NCBI GenBank assembly: GCA_946482375.1
Contig: CAMLRH010000007.1
Coordinates: 1-30,419 of the forward strand
DNA: 30,419 nt
DNA from: an uncultured Caulobacteraceae bacterium
GTDB lineage: Bacteria; Pseudomonadota; Alphaproteobacteria; Caulobacterales; Caulobacteraceae
Direction of reading: 5' to 3'
Below are positions 1-8,607 of the stretch, in pieces. Position 1 is the stretch's first letter; every line of letters begins with the position of its first letter. The notes under the pieces are model-generated. The model did no database searches and was not told the origin of the DNA. It worked only from the letters and a program-made list of their open reading frames with translations. A program made the position numbers and the translations under genes.

Positions 1-577
1 GCTGGCCCTTCTTGCCCTCGAGGCTCTCCAGCAGCGCGGTTTCCTCGCCGCAGATGTAGGCCCCGCCGCCGTGGTGGACGTAGATGTCGAAGTCCCAGCC
101 ATGGACGTTGTTCTTGCCGACCAGCTTGGCCTTGTAGGCCTGCGCGATGGCCTCCTCGAGGATCTCGCGCTCGCGCACGTATTCCCCGCGAATGTAGATG
201 TAACAGGCGTGCGCCTGCATCGCGAACGAGGCGATCAGACAACCCTCGATCAGCAGGTGCGGATCGTGGCGCATGATCTCCCGGTCCTTGCAGGTCCCGG
301 GCTCGGACTCGTCGGCGTTGACCACCAGGTAGTGCGGACGGCCTTCCTTCACTTCCTTGGGCATAAAGGACCACTTCAGGCCCGTGCCGAAGCCGGCGCC
401 GCCGCGACCGCGCAGGCCGGAGCCCTTGATCTGCTCGATGATCCACGCGGGACCCAGGTCCAGCATGTCCTTGGTAGCGTTCCAGCAGCCGCGCTTCTTC
501 GCGCCCTCAAGGCCCCAGTCGTGGAGGCCATAGAGGTTGGTGAAGATGCGGTCCTTGTCCTCGAGGATGCCGACCAT
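1..577 (-). CDS. nuoF: NADH-quinone oxidoreductase subunit F (partial, N-terminal 192 residues)
   Basis: This is the N-terminal part of the 51-kDa subunit of respiratory complex I, which binds FMN and NADH and takes electrons from NADH at the tip of the peripheral arm. The translation shows the glycine-rich nucleotide-binding stretch [16 protein letters not shown] near residues 53-68, followed by [13 protein letters not shown] and, near the cut end, [20 protein letters not shown]. All three are hallmarks of the family. The reading frame is still open at base 1, so the iron-sulfur C-terminal part lies outside the window. The start is the ATG at 577. The gene is last of the visible nuo genes and is separated from nuoE by a 127-base gap filled with a REP-like element, whereas most other junctions in the operon overlap. 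Confidence 0.96.
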   Translation of the reverse strand, partial: MVGILEDKDRIFTNLYGLHDWGLEGAKKRGCWNATKDMLDLGPAWIIEQIKGSGLRGRGGAGFGTGLKWSFMPKEVKEGRPHYLVVNADESEPGTCKDREIMRHDPHLLIEGCLIASFAMQAHACYIYIRGEYVREREILEEAIAQAYKAKLVGKNNVHGWDFDIYVHHGGGAYICGEETALLESLEGKKGQ

Positions 578-592
578 GGCTATTCCCTACTC

Positions 593-688
593 CCGCTCAC
601 CCCGGCGAAAGCCGGGGCCCAGGCCTTTCCAGATGGCGCGGAGTCCGGCTGGACAGTCCTGGGTCCCGACTTTCGTCGGGATGAGCGG
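593..688. repeat. REP-like paired hairpin element between nuoE and nuoF
   Basis: Two 31-base arms (593-623 and 658-688) are inverted copies of each other with only four differences. Each arm also folds on itself around a GAAA or TTTC loop: CCCCGGC/GCCGGGG in the left arm and CCCGAC/GTCGGG in the right. The four differences fall in pairs that keep each internal hairpin paired, so structure is conserved rather than sequence. This is the layout of a bacterial interspersed mosaic (REP doublet) element. It lies in the gap between two genes of one operon, where such elements may influence mRNA stability; that role is inferred. Confidence 0.8.
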
Positions 689-704
689 TTAAATGGGAGC
701 GCGC

Positions 705-1373
705 TCATTGCGCTGGCTCCGGTTGCGGCTGGTTCGGCAGCTTCAGCGGCTTGGCGAGCGAGCCGTCGTAGAGCGCCGGGTCGGTCAGCGTCTGGATGGC
801 GCCCGCCGGCTCGGAGACGCGGCGGCCTTCCAGATAAGACCCCGGCTTCGGCGACTTGCCGGCGGCGAAGTCGTCGAGGAGGGCGCTGAGCGTCTCCGGC
901 GTCAGGTCCTCGTAGTAGTAGTCGTTGATCGCGGCCATCGGCGCGTTGCAGCAGGCGCCCAGGCACTCGACCTCTTCCCAGGAGAAGCGGCCATCGGCGC
1001 TGCGATGGTCCTTGCGGCCGATCTTCTCGGCCAGCACCGCCTTCAGGTCGTTGGCGCCACGCAGCATGCAGGGCGTGGTGCCGCAAAGCTGGACGTGCGC
1101 CACCGTCCCCACCGGCTCCAGCTGGAACATGGTGTAGAAGGTCGCCACCTCCAGCACCCGGATCACCGGCATGTCGAGCATGGCGGCGGTAGCGCGGATG
1201 GCGGGTTCGGACACCCAGCCTTCCTGTTTCTGGATCAGCCAAAGGATCGGGATTACCGCCGACTGCTTGCGGTGGGCGGGGTATTTGCCCATCCACCACT
1301 GCGCCTTCTTCAGCGTGTCCTTGCTGAATTCGAAGCTCGCGGGCTGGTCCTTGGAAAGACGGCGGACGCTCAT
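705..1373 (-). CDS. nuoE: NADH-quinone oxidoreductase subunit E
   Basis: This 222-residue protein is the 24-kDa subunit of complex I and carries the [2Fe-2S] cluster N1a next to NuoF. The thioredoxin-like domain has the expected ligands: C97 and C102 (LCGTTPC) and C137 and C141 (ECLGACC), spaced C-x4-C and C-x3-C as in the family. The N-terminal helical part (about residues 15-75) is typical. About 60 residues follow the cluster domain and end in a proline-rich tail, an extension common in alphaproteobacteria. The ATG at 1373 overlaps the TGA of the upstream NTF2-fold gene as ATGA, suggesting translational coupling within the nuo operon. Confidence 0.96.
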   Translation of the reverse strand: MSVRRLSKDQPASFEFSKDTLKKAQWWMGKYPAHRKQSAVIPILWLIQKQEGWVSEPAIRATAAMLDMPVIRVLEVATFYTMFQLEPVGTVAHVQLCGTTPCMLRGANDLKAVLAEKIGRKDHRSADGRFSWEEVECLGACCNAPMAAINDYYYEDLTPETLSALLDDFAAGKSPKPGSYLEGRRVSEPAGAIQTLTDPALYDGSLAKPLKLPNQPQPEPAQ

Positions 1374-1702
1374 TTGACGAAGTCCACGCGGGCGATCTTG
1401 CCGCCCTTGAAGGTGTAGATGGCCGCGACCTCGAAGACCGGGCCGTCGGGGCCGCGCACGACGCGCTCGTGGTCGATGACGGTGTCGCCGACGACGATGC
1501 GGTTCAGCAGCTCGGCCTTGTTCCGCGGGAACTGGGCGAACGCCGCCGCATATCGGTCGCGATAGGCCGGGCCGCCCTGCGTGGTGATCACGCCGTTCAG
1601 GTCGGCGACGATCACGTCGTCGGTGAAATAGCCGCAGTAGGCGTCCAGGTCCTGTGCGTTGTAGGCGTCCAGCTGGGCCTGCGCGATCTCGACGGGGGTC
1701 AA
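1370..1702 (-). CDS. NTF2-fold (SnoaL-like) small protein inserted in the nuo operon
   Basis: This 110-residue protein has an NTF2/SnoaL-like pattern: an N-terminal helix ([33 protein letters not shown]), a short central [13 protein letters not shown] helix, and C-terminal strands ending [16 protein letters not shown]. The fold is used both by small enzymes acting on hydrophobic ligands and by binding or assembly proteins, so no reaction is assigned. I chose the TTG at 1702 as start because it overlaps the nuoD stop (TTGA), and the gene's own stop overlaps the nuoE ATG (ATGA). It is therefore locked between two complex I genes and probably co-translated with them. It is not a standard complex I subunit. 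A role in complex I assembly or quinone handling is a guess from position. Confidence 0.8.
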   Translation of the reverse strand: MTPVEIAQAQLDAYNAQDLDAYCGYFTDDVIVADLNGVITTQGGPAYRDRYAAAFAQFPRNKAELLNRIVVGDTVIDHERVVRGPDGPVFEVAAIYTFKGGKIARVDFVK

Positions 1703-2898
1703 CGGTCGATCTCCCCGAACACGATGTCGAGGGAGCCCAGGATAGCCGAGACGTCGGCCAGCAGGTGCCCGCGGTTCATCCAGTCCATGGCCGCCAGGTG
1801 AGGGAAGCCCGGCGCGCGGATGTGGCAGCGGTACGGGCGGTTCGTCCCGTCGCTGACCAGGAACACGCCGAACTCGCCCTTGGGCGCCTCGACGGCCGCG
1901 TAGACCTCGCCTTCCGGCGTGCGGTAGCCCTCGGTGTAGAGCTTGAAGTGGTGGATCAGCGCTTCCATCGAGCGCTTCATCTCGCCCCGGCGCGGCGGCG
2001 CGATCTTGTGGTCGTCGGAGAGCACGAGGCCGGGCGTCTGGCGCAGGCGCGCCACGCACTGCTTCATGATCCTGACGCTCTGGCGCATCTCTTCCATGCG
2101 GCAGAGGTAGCGGTCGTAGCAGTCGCCGTTGACGCCGAGCGGAATGTCGAACTCGAAGTCGTTGTAGCACTCGTAGGGCTGGTTGCGCCGCAGGTCCCAG
2201 GCCACGCCCGAGCCCCGCAGCATCACGCCCGAGAAGCCGCGCGAAAACGCCTCGTCCTTCGGCACGACGCCGATATTGACGTTACGCTGCTTGAAGATGC
2301 GGTTGGGGGTGATGAGGCCGTCGATGTCCGCCAGCACCTTCAGGAAGCTGTCGCACCACAGGTCGATGTCGTCGACCAGCTCGGGCGGCAGGTCCTGGCG
2401 GACGCCGCCGACGCGGAAGTAGTTGGCGTGCAGGCGAGCGCCGGAAGCGCGCTCGTAGAACACCATCAGCTTCTCACGCTCCTCGAAACCCCACAGCGGC
2501 GGGGTCAGCGCGCCGACGTCGAGCGCCTGCGTGGTGACGTTGAGCAGGTGGTTCTTGATGCGCCCGATCTCGGAATAGAGCACCCGGATAAGCTGGCCCC
2601 GGATCGGGACCTCGACGCCCATCAGCTTCTCCAGGGCGAGCACATAAGCGTGCTCCTGGTTCATCGGGGCGACGTAGTCGAGGCGGTCGAAGTACGGGAT
2701 CGTCTGCGCGTAGGGCCGCGCCTCCATCAGCTTCTCGGTGCCGCGGTGGAGCAGGCCGATGTGCGGATCGACGCGCTCGACGATCTCGCCGTCGAGCTCG
2801 AGCACCAGGCGCAGCACGCCGTGCGCGGCCGGGTGCTGCGGGCCGAAGTTGATGTTGAACTTGCGGACGGGCGTCTCGGGAATATGGACGTCGCTCAT
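1699..2898 (-). CDS. nuoD: NADH-quinone oxidoreductase subunit D
   Basis: This 399-residue protein is the 49-kDa subunit of complex I, which forms the quinone-binding cavity together with NuoB. It begins with the family signature [25 protein letters not shown] (about residues 14-38). It continues with [30 protein letters not shown], the [10 protein letters not shown] stretch and [29 protein letters not shown], and ends [12 protein letters not shown] as expected for an intact protein. It is not fused to NuoC, unlike in enterobacteria. The ATG at 2898 fits the usual N-terminus. The stop overlaps the TTG of the small NTF2-fold gene. Upstream, a 136-base gap with a REP-like element separates it from nuoC. 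Confidence 0.97.
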   Translation of the reverse strand: MSDVHIPETPVRKFNINFGPQHPAAHGVLRLVLELDGEIVERVDPHIGLLHRGTEKLMEARPYAQTIPYFDRLDYVAPMNQEHAYVLALEKLMGVEVPIRGQLIRVLYSEIGRIKNHLLNVTTQALDVGALTPPLWGFEEREKLMVFYERASGARLHANYFRVGGVRQDLPPELVDDIDLWCDSFLKVLADIDGLITPNRIFKQRNVNIGVVPKDEAFSRGFSGVMLRGSGVAWDLRRNQPYECYNDFEFDIPLGVNGDCYDRYLCRMEEMRQSVRIMKQCVARLRQTPGLVLSDDHKIAPPRRGEMKRSMEALIHHFKLYTEGYRTPEGEVYAAVEAPKGEFGVFLVSDGTNRPYRCHIRAPGFPHLAAMDWMNRGHLLADVSAILGSLDIVFGEIDR

Positions 2899-2914
2899 CG
2901 GCGCCCTCCCGTGC

Positions 2915-3011
2915 GTCCTTCGACACGCGCCCCTTGGGCGCTGCTCAGGATGACTGATTCATTTGCTGAACTAGTCATGGTGAGCAGGTGCGCAGCACCG
3001 TGTCGAACCAC
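2915..3011. repeat. REP-like paired hairpin element between nuoC and nuoD
   Basis: Two arms, 2915-2955 and 2973-3011, are inverted copies. Read toward the centre, both start with TTCGACAC close to the outer edge and end with GATGACT or CATGACT at the inner edge. Each arm contains its own small hairpin (GCGCCCCTTGGGCGC in the left arm, GGTGCTGCGCACC in the right when reversed). The architecture matches the 593-688 element but the sequence family is different. The element occupies most of the gap between nuoD and nuoC. Confidence 0.7.
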
Positions 3012-3034
3012 GCAAGGCGCTATCTTCAAACCGC

Positions 3035-3673
3035 TCATGCCTTGGGCGCCTTCTCGTCGCCGGGCAGGCTGTAGGCGCCCTGCGCGCCTTCCCAGGGCGA
3101 CAGGAACTCCCAGTTGCGCCACTCGGTGATCTTCACCGGCTCGTAGACGACGCGCTTGAGCTCATCGTCGTAGCGCACCTCGACGTAGCCGCTCATCGGG
3201 AAGTCCTTGCGCAGCGGATGCCCATGGAAGCCGTAGTCGGTGAGGATGCGGCGCAGGTCGGGATGGTTCTCGAAGAAGATCCCGTACATGTCGAAGGCTT
3301 CGCGCTCGTACCAGTCGGCGTTCGGGAACACCGGGGTGACCGACGGCACGGGCGTGTCCTCGTCGGTCGAGACCTTCAGCCGGACGCGCTGGTTCTTTTC
3401 CAGGCTGAGCAGGTGGTAGACCACCTCGAACGGCTGCTCGCGCTGCGGGTAGTGGACGCCGGCCAGGTCGATCAGCTGGATGAAGCGCCAGTCGGGATGA
3501 TCGCGCAGCTGGGTCAGCGCATCGGCCACCCTCCCCGCCGGGCCGGTCAGGGTGAGTTCGCTGAACTCGACCTTCCAGCTCGCCACGGCGCCCTTCGTAT
3601 TGGCGACGATGGCCTTGCCCAGCTTGGCGAGCGTTTTGGCGTCGTTGACCCAGATGTGGCCGGGGATGCTCAT
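3035..3673 (-). CDS. nuoC: NADH-quinone oxidoreductase subunit C
   Basis: This 212-residue protein is the 30-kDa subunit of complex I, a peripheral-arm scaffold that contacts NuoD and NuoB. Diagnostic segments are [27 protein letters not shown], then [51 protein letters not shown], the most conserved block of the family, and finally [21 protein letters not shown]. The ATG at 3673 overlaps the nuoB stop as ATGA; the frame is open further upstream, but that part is nuoB in another frame. Size and ends look complete. Confidence 0.96.
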   Translation of the reverse strand: MSIPGHIWVNDAKTLAKLGKAIVANTKGAVASWKVEFSELTLTGPAGRVADALTQLRDHPDWRFIQLIDLAGVHYPQREQPFEVVYHLLSLEKNQRVRLKVSTDEDTPVPSVTPVFPNADWYEREAFDMYGIFFENHPDLRRILTDYGFHGHPLRKDFPMSGYVEVRYDDELKRVVYEPVKITEWRNWEFLSPWEGAQGAYSLPGDEKAPKA

Positions 3674-4230
3674 CGTTCGATGGTCCCCGTGCGGCGGATC
3701 TTCTTCTGCAGCTGCAGCACGCCGTAGACCAGCGCCTCGGCGGTCGGCGGGCAACCGGGGACGTAGACGTCCACCGGCACGATGCGGTCGCAGCCGCGCA
3801 CCACGCTGTAGGAGAAGTAGTAGTAGCCGCCGCCGTTGGCGCAGCTGCCCATGGAGATGACGTAACGGGGCTCCGGCATCTGGTCGTAGACCTTGCGAAG
3901 CGCGGGAGCCATCTTGTTGCACAGCGTGCCGGCCACGATCATCACGTCCGACTGGCGCGGCGTGCCGCGCGGCGCGAAGCCGTAGCGCTCCAGGTCGTAG
4001 CGCGGCATCGACGCCTGCATCATCTCGACCGCGCAGCAGGCGAGCCCGAAGGTCATCCACATCAGCGAGCCGGTGCGCGCCCAGGTGATGAGGTCGTCGA
4101 GCCCGGCGGTGACGAAACCCTTGTCGGCCAACTGATCGTTGACGTGGCCGAAGTACGGGTCATGCGCCTTGGGGTCGTAACCCTCAACGGTCGCGCGGCC
4201 GCCAGCGCCGGCAGGAACGATCACTCCCAT
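3670..4230 (-). CDS. nuoB: NADH-quinone oxidoreductase subunit B
   Basis: This 186-residue protein is the PSST subunit of complex I and carries the terminal [4Fe-4S] cluster N2, which passes electrons to quinone. Visible ligands are the tandem C65-C66 in [10 protein letters not shown], one Cys in [17 protein letters not shown] and one in [11 protein letters not shown]. The start is set at the ATG at 4230, which overlaps the end of nuoA by ten bases. The longer open frame reaching 4461 runs through nuoA and is not family-like. The stop overlaps the nuoC start, so nuoA, nuoB and nuoC are tightly coupled. Confidence 0.97.
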   Translation of the reverse strand: MGVIVPAGAGGRATVEGYDPKAHDPYFGHVNDQLADKGFVTAGLDDLITWARTGSLMWMTFGLACCAVEMMQASMPRYDLERYGFAPRGTPRQSDVMIVAGTLCNKMAPALRKVYDQMPEPRYVISMGSCANGGGYYYFSYSVVRGCDRIVPVDVYVPGCPPTAEALVYGVLQLQKKIRRTGTIER

Positions 4231-4598
4231 TCCAGCGCCCCCTTCTTCCACTCGTAGATGAAGCCGACGGTCAGCACGCCGAGGAAAACCATCATCGACC
4301 AGAAGGCGAACTGGGTCGCCTCGGTCGGCATCTTCATCAGCGTCACCGCCCACGGGAACAGGAAGGCCACTTCGAGGTCGAAGATGATGAAGAGGATCGA
4401 GACCAGGTAGAAGCGGACGTCGAACTTCATCCGCGCATCGTCGAAGGCGTTGAAACCGCACTCGTAGGCCGAGAGCTTTTCGGGGTCCGGCGCCTTGGGC
4501 GCCAGAACGGCGGCGCCGACGACGAACGCGATGCCGACTACGGCCGCGATCCCGAGGAAGATCACGATCGGAAGGTACTGCAGGAGAAACGCGTTCAT
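4221..4598 (-). CDS. nuoA: NADH-quinone oxidoreductase subunit A
   Basis: This 125-residue membrane subunit of complex I has three predicted membrane segments: about residues 7-30, 62-84 and 93-114. The conserved loop [44 protein letters not shown], which contributes to the quinone cavity region, lies between segments 1 and 2. It is the first gene of the operon. No strong ribosome-binding site is visible in the short leader ahead of the ATG at 4598. The probable promoter lies about 25-53 bases upstream. Confidence 0.96.
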   Translation of the reverse strand: MNAFLLQYLPIVIFLGIAAVVGIAFVVGAAVLAPKAPDPEKLSAYECGFNAFDDARMKFDVRFYLVSILFIIFDLEVAFLFPWAVTLMKMPTEATQFAFWSMMVFLGVLTVGFIYEWKKGALEWE

Positions 4599-4622
4599 GG
4601 GGCGCCCGGGGAGAGTCGCGGG

Positions 4623-4651
4623 GTTGTAGTCTAAACCTTTCGGGGGTTCAA
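4623..4651 (-). promoter_or_regulatory. Probable promoter of the nuo operon
   Basis: On the minus strand a TTGAAC (-35) is followed after 17 bases by TACAAC, and the overlapping CTACAAC matches the CTANAWC part of the Caulobacter housekeeping -10 consensus. The start of transcription would lie shortly before the nuoA ATG, giving a very short leader. The call rests on motif match and spacing only. Confidence 0.5.
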
Positions 4652-4744
4652 ACGGTCCCGGCCGGCCTTTTTGAGGCAGATTTCACCTAACGATGAAATC
4701 GCCTGCGCCTTGCGAGGCTTAAGCATGCGTGCAGACATCCGCGG

Positions 4745-6283
4745 ATGACGAAAAAGTCAGCCGCCCTGCGCTTTCTGGACGCCGTCGAGCGCATAGGCGA
4801 CCGCCTCCCCGACCCGGTTTTCATCTTCGCCTGGCTGGTGCTGGCGCTGGTCGCGGCGAGCGTGGTGTGTGCGGCGCTAGGCGTTTCAGCCGTGCATCCG
4901 GGCGACGGCGAGGTGCTGGTCGCCAAGAGCCTGCTGGCGCCGGACAACGTCCGCACGCTGCTGACCGAGATGCCCAAGACGCTGACCGGCTTCGCGCCGC
5001 TGGGCTACGTGCTGCTGGTCATGCTGGGCGCCGGCGTGGCCGAGCGGGTCGGCCTGCTGTCGGCGGTGATCCGCATTCTGGTGCGCCGGACGCCGAAGGC
5101 GCTGCTGACGCCGACCATCATCCTCGTCGGCCTGTTCGCCAACCACGCGGCCGATAGCGGTTTCATCATTCTGCTGCCGCTCGCGGCGGTGGCGTTCGCT
5201 TCGGCGGGACGCCACCCCATCGCCGGCATCGTCTGCGCCATGGCCTCCTGCGTAGCGGCCTTCGCCGGCAACCCGACGCCCAGCCAGTTCGACGCGCTGA
5301 TCCTCGGCTTCACCGAGCCGGCGGTGCATATCCTGGATCCGGGCTGGCGGGTGAACCTGGTCGGTAACTGGTGGTTCACGATGGCCGGCGCGGCGCTCTT
5401 CATTCCGGTCGGCTGGTGGGTGACGGACAAGGTCGTCGAGCCACGGCTTGGCCCCTGGACCGCGCCCGAAGGCCATGTCGCGGCCGACGATGAACTGTCG
5501 CCGGATCAACGAAAGGGCCTGCGCTGGGCCGGGCTCACCGCCCTTGGCGTCGTCGCACTTTGGGTCGGCATGACGCTCGTTCCCGGCGCGCCGCTGAGGG
5601 ACGCTACGACGAACGACCTGACCCAGTGGACGCCGCTGTTCCGCTCACTGGTGGCGGGCTTCTTCGTGCTCTTCCTGACCACCGGCTGCGCCTACGGGCT
5701 GGCGACCGGGGCGATCCGGTCGGACCGGGACGTGGTGAGGCTGGCCGGCGACTCCATGGCGACGATGGCGCCCTACATCGTGCTGGCGTTCGCGGCAGCA
5801 CACTTCATCGCCATGTTCACCTGGTCGAACCTCGGCGTGATCATCGCCATCGACGGCGCCGAGGCGCTGAAGGCGACGGGCATGCCGCTGGTCGTGCTGC
5901 TGTTGGGCGTCGTCGCGATGACCGCCGTGCTCGACCTCTTCATCGGCTCGGCCTCGGCCAAGTGGGCGGCCATCGCGCCGGTGCTGGTGCCGATGTTCAT
6001 GCTGCTGGGCGTTTCGCCGGAAATGACGACGGCCGCCTACCGGATGGGCGATTCGACGGTGAACATGTCCTCGCCGCTGATGCCCTACTTCGCGCTGGCG
6101 CTCGGCTTCGCGCAGCGCTGGAAGCCCGACATCGGGGTCGGCGGGCTGATGAGCTCGCTGCTGCCCTACTCCTTCGCCTTTATCTTCGTGGCGCTGGCGG
6201 TGACGGGCGCGTTCGCGGCCTTCGAGTTGCCGACCGGACCCGGCGCGTCGTTCCACTACGATGCCGCAGCCCTGGCCCGTTGA
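4745..6283 (+). CDS. AbgT-family transporter
   Basis: This 512-residue inner-membrane protein is of the AbgT family (p-aminobenzoyl-glutamate importers and sulfonamide exporters). Family features are an N-terminal FLDAVERIGDRLPDPVFIF, VLLVMLGAGVAERVGLLSA, LFANHAADSGFIILLPLAA, the hairpin NPTPSQFDALILGFTEPAVHILDP, GWWVTDKVVEPRLG, the C-terminal SASAKWAAIAPVLVPMFMLLGVSPEMTTAAYRMGDSTVNMSSPLMPYF, and about ten membrane segments. The real substrate cannot be read from the sequence: family members differ in exporting antifolates or importing folate breakdown products. The ATG at 4745 fits the N-terminus. The gene is divergent from nuoA, and its stop codon lies inside the TTGACA of the tRNA-Asp promoter. 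Confidence 0.9.
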   Translation: MTKKSAALRFLDAVERIGDRLPDPVFIFAWLVLALVAASVVCAALGVSAVHPGDGEVLVAKSLLAPDNVRTLLTEMPKTLTGFAPLGYVLLVMLGAGVAERVGLLSAVIRILVRRTPKALLTPTIILVGLFANHAADSGFIILLPLAAVAFASAGRHPIAGIVCAMASCVAAFAGNPTPSQFDALILGFTEPAVHILDPGWRVNLVGNWWFTMAGAALFIPVGWWVTDKVVEPRLGPWTAPEGHVAADDELSPDQRKGLRWAGLTALGVVALWVGMTLVPGAPLRDATTNDLTQWTPLFRSLVAGFFVLFLTTGCAYGLATGAIRSDRDVVRLAGDSMATMAPYIVLAFAAAHFIAMFTWSNLGVIIAIDGAEALKATGMPLVVLLLGVVAMTAVLDLFIGSASAKWAAIAPVLVPMFMLLGVSPEMTTAAYRMGDSTVNMSSPLMPYFALALGFAQRWKPDIGVGGLMSSLLPYSFAFIFVALAVTGAFAAFELPTGPGASFHYDAAALAR

Positions 6284-6308
6284 CACCGTAAGGCCCGAGA
6301 CATATCAG
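6280..6308 (+). promoter_or_regulatory. Promoter of tRNA-Asp
   Basis: A perfect TTGACA (6280-6285) is followed after 17 bases by TATCAG (6303-6308), 17 bases ahead of the mature tRNA. The -35 box contains the stop codon of the upstream transporter gene. Confidence 0.65.
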
Positions 6309-6325
6309 ACGCGCCTCGCGCAAAT

Positions 6326-6402
<77 letters not shown>

Positions 6403-6443
6403 CTTTATGGTGGCCCGTCGCGCTTCCAGAATTCGCTGAAACC

Positions 6444-7703
6444 CTAGGCCGCCGCGGCGACGTGGGTGTCGCCCAGGCCCTTGCCGACGGGGTTGTGGGC
6501 TTCGCCGGTCATGTCGGCGGTGTTGCGGACCTGCCAGCGGCGGCCGGCTTGCGCCATTCGCCTGCGCGCGGCGGGGCTGCGCGAGCCCCAGGCGTAGATC
6601 GCCGCGTTCACCGGCATCATGATTAGCGGGAACCAGGGGATGTAGCGCTTGGGCAGGCCCAGGTTGTCCATCCCCGCCTGTCCGAGGAAAAACAGGTTGA
6701 TGGAGAGGTTCTTCTCCCGCTCCCAGCGCCGGCGCAGCCACGGCAGCGTCTTGTAGGGCCGGTTCAGCGGCTCATCGGCCAGCGCGCCGGCCAAGGTGCG
6801 GCCGGAGGTGTCCGACGGGGCCACGACGCTGAGCAGCGTGTGGTAGAGCAGCCGCATGCCTTCCGGCTCGGTCTTGGGCTGCAGTTCCAGTTCGACGCCC
6901 ATCAGCCAACCGACGTAGCGCATCAGGTGGATCACCGCCTTGCCGTCGCCGCGCGACACCGGATAGCCGAGCGTGCGCACGCCCTGCAGCATGACGATGG
7001 AGAACGCCATCTGGGTGGCGGCCATGTCCATCTGGTTGATCGGCACGCCGTCGCGCTCGATGTCCCAATCGTTCAGCCTGGCCACATGGCGGCGGACCAG
7101 CGCGTGGATCAGGCGCACCCGCAGCGTCGACTTCAGGCCTTCGCCGAAGCGGCCCATGCCGCCATCCTCGGTGCAGGCGAGCCACCAGTGGGCCGTCTCG
7201 GCCAGACGCTTGGACGAGCCCTTCTCCAGCGCGCCGGTGATCACCAGCACGCGATTGAAGTCCGGCGACTGGTAGCCGCCCATCAGCGCCCCGTCACGCA
7301 TGACCCAGGCGCCGACGCGGCCGGTCATCTGGCAGACCTCGGCCCCCCGCGCGAGCATGGCGTCATCGACCCAGTCGGGCTGGCGGCCGTACTTCTCAAA
7401 GAAGACGCGTAGCGGCTCCGGCGCGTCCGTCACCGTCTCGATGCCGTGGTCCAACGCCTGGTCGAACAGCTTGCGCCCCTCGCGCATGCCGACGGACATC
7501 ATCCAGTCGACCAGCACGTCCATCTCCGGGTCGCTCCGGGTGAGCGCCCTGCCCAGCGCCTCCCACTCCTCGGTCGTCGGTTCGGCGCCCGCCCCGCCGG
7601 CGATCATGCGCAGCAGGCGGCCGATGCGCTTGGCGTGGGCCAGCCCGCGACCATGGCGGACGGGAATCGGGGGCGAGTCGGGGGTCATTTCAGCAAGGCT
7701 CAT
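6444..7703 (-). CDS. MpaB/DUF2236-family oxygenase-like protein
   Basis: This 419-residue protein resembles the DUF2236 family (MpaB, and the rubber oxygenase Lcp), b-type haem proteins that use oxygen. The core runs from about residue 100 to 310: FFEKYGRQPDWVD, GALMGGYQSPDFNRVLVITGALEKGSSKRLAETAHW, then LRVRLIHALVRRHVA, whose histidine (H200) sits where Lcp proteins have the haem ligand, and MDMAATQMAFSIVMLQGVRTLG. No signal peptide is seen. The C-terminal part has a hydrophobic stretch near YIPWFPLIMMPVNAAIYAW that may touch the membrane. It faces away from the Coq4-like gene, and a TetR-type operator lies just ahead of its ATG at 7703. The substrate is unknown; a hydrophobic lipid or quinone-like compound is only an inference from the neighbour. 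Confidence 0.75.
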   Translation of the reverse strand: MSLAEMTPDSPPIPVRHGRGLAHAKRIGRLLRMIAGGAGAEPTTEEWEALGRALTRSDPEMDVLVDWMMSVGMREGRKLFDQALDHGIETVTDAPEPLRVFFEKYGRQPDWVDDAMLARGAEVCQMTGRVGAWVMRDGALMGGYQSPDFNRVLVITGALEKGSSKRLAETAHWWLACTEDGGMGRFGEGLKSTLRVRLIHALVRRHVARLNDWDIERDGVPINQMDMAATQMAFSIVMLQGVRTLGYPVSRGDGKAVIHLMRYVGWLMGVELELQPKTEPEGMRLLYHTLLSVVAPSDTSGRTLAGALADEPLNRPYKTLPWLRRRWEREKNLSINLFFLGQAGMDNLGLPKRYIPWFPLIMMPVNAAIYAWGSRSPAARRRMAQAGRRWQVRNTADMTGEAHNPVGKGLGDTHVAAAA

Positions 7704-7714
7704 GGACCGCCGTT

Positions 7715-7736
7715 ATTACGAGCATCCACTCGCATT
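7715..7736. promoter_or_regulatory. Candidate TetR operator, copy 1 (upstream of the MpaB-like gene)
   Basis: The site fits the pattern AAYRCGAG, six bases, CTCGYRTT with one or two departures, centred on CGAG-N6-CTCG. It starts 12 bases upstream of the start codon of the leftward gene. Two more copies lie at 7779 and 8608. Confidence 0.6.
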
Positions 7737-7778
7737 CAAGTCGCATTTGGATATTCACCAACTGAGGAACGCGAATTG

Positions 7779-7800
7779 AACGCGAGTAACTATTCGCATT
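7779..7800. promoter_or_regulatory. Candidate TetR operator, copy 2 (upstream of the Coq4-like gene)
   Basis: This has the same spacing as the other two copies, with CGAG, six bases, then TTCG in place of CTCG. It ends 12 bases ahead of the Coq4-like ATG. Further partial copies (AACGCGAA at 7768-7775, GTCGCATTT nearby) make this intergenic region dense in the half-site. Confidence 0.55.
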
Positions 7801-7812
7801 ATATCAGTCGCC

Positions 7813-8592
7813 ATGAACCAGATTCCCGACCGTTCCCAATTCATCGTCGACGACGCCATGCTGACGCCGCCGCCGCTTCAGCCCATGCGCGCCATCCGCG
7901 CCTTCGCCAAGCTGGTGGAGGACAAGGAAGACACCTCGCAGGTCTTCGAGATCATTCAGGCGCTGTCGGGGAACTCACTGCGGAAGAACTACGACCGCAT
8001 GTTGGGCACGGCCAAGGGCGGCATGCAGGCCTACTCCGGCATCGAGCTGGCCCCCTACTTCGACGACGAGTCCTGGCTGGCCCAGTTCGGCGAGGGCACC
8101 GTCGGGGCCTACTACCGCGCCTTCCGCGCCGAGCGGGACCTGACGGTCGATGGGCTCGCTCAGGAGGCCCTGAAGGTCAACGACGGCGTCGAGGCCCCCC
8201 ACCCCATCGCCTGGCTGGCGCGCCGTCTGCGCGACACCCACGACCTGTGGCACACCATCACCGGCTACGGCACCGACGCGCTGGGCGAAGCCTCGCTGCT
8301 GGGCTTCACCTACGCCCAGGTTCCCAACAACGGCATCGCCTTCATTTGCTTCGGCGCCGCCAACGAGTTCCGCAAGCTGCGCCAGCCCTATCCCTACGCC
8401 CGCTCGATCTGGGAAGGCTATCAGCTGGGCAAGCAGGCGGGGCGTCTGATCGACGAGGACTATCTCAAGCTGCTCGGTGAACCGCTGGAACAAGTCCGCC
8501 AGCGCCTGAACATCGGCCGTCCGGAAGTCTACCTTTCCATCCCCGCCGAGCATCGCAATCGCTTCGGACACCCGGTGGCCATGGCCGCCTGA
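7813..8592 (+). CDS. Coq4-family protein
   Basis: This 259-residue protein has the Coq4 signature: H143-D144-x-x-H147 followed eleven residues later by E159 (DTHDLWHTITGYGTDALGE), the proposed metal-binding HDxxHx11E motif, and then LLGFTYAQVPNNGIAFICFGA. In eukaryotes Coq4 organises the coenzyme Q complex and acts in oxidative decarboxylation of the ring; many bacteria have homologues outside the ubi genes. The ATG at 7813 follows a candidate TetR operator, and the regulator gene begins 48 bases downstream in the same direction. A role in quinone or isoprenoid lipid metabolism is a family-level inference. Confidence 0.82.
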   Translation: MNQIPDRSQFIVDDAMLTPPPLQPMRAIRAFAKLVEDKEDTSQVFEIIQALSGNSLRKNYDRMLGTAKGGMQAYSGIELAPYFDDESWLAQFGEGTVGAYYRAFRAERDLTVDGLAQEALKVNDGVEAPHPIAWLARRLRDTHDLWHTITGYGTDALGEASLLGFTYAQVPNNGIAFICFGAANEFRKLRQPYPYARSIWEGYQLGKQAGRLIDEDYLKLLGEPLEQVRQRLNIGRPEVYLSIPAEHRNRFGHPVAMAA

Positions 8593-8607
8593 TTGCGGTC
8601 CTCCTGA

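Noticed and set aside
1654..3129. Long open frame on the plus strand opposite nuoD
   Set aside because: High-GC genes commonly leave the opposite strand open. The minus-strand frame encodes a full NuoD with all signatures; the plus-strand product has no family resemblance.
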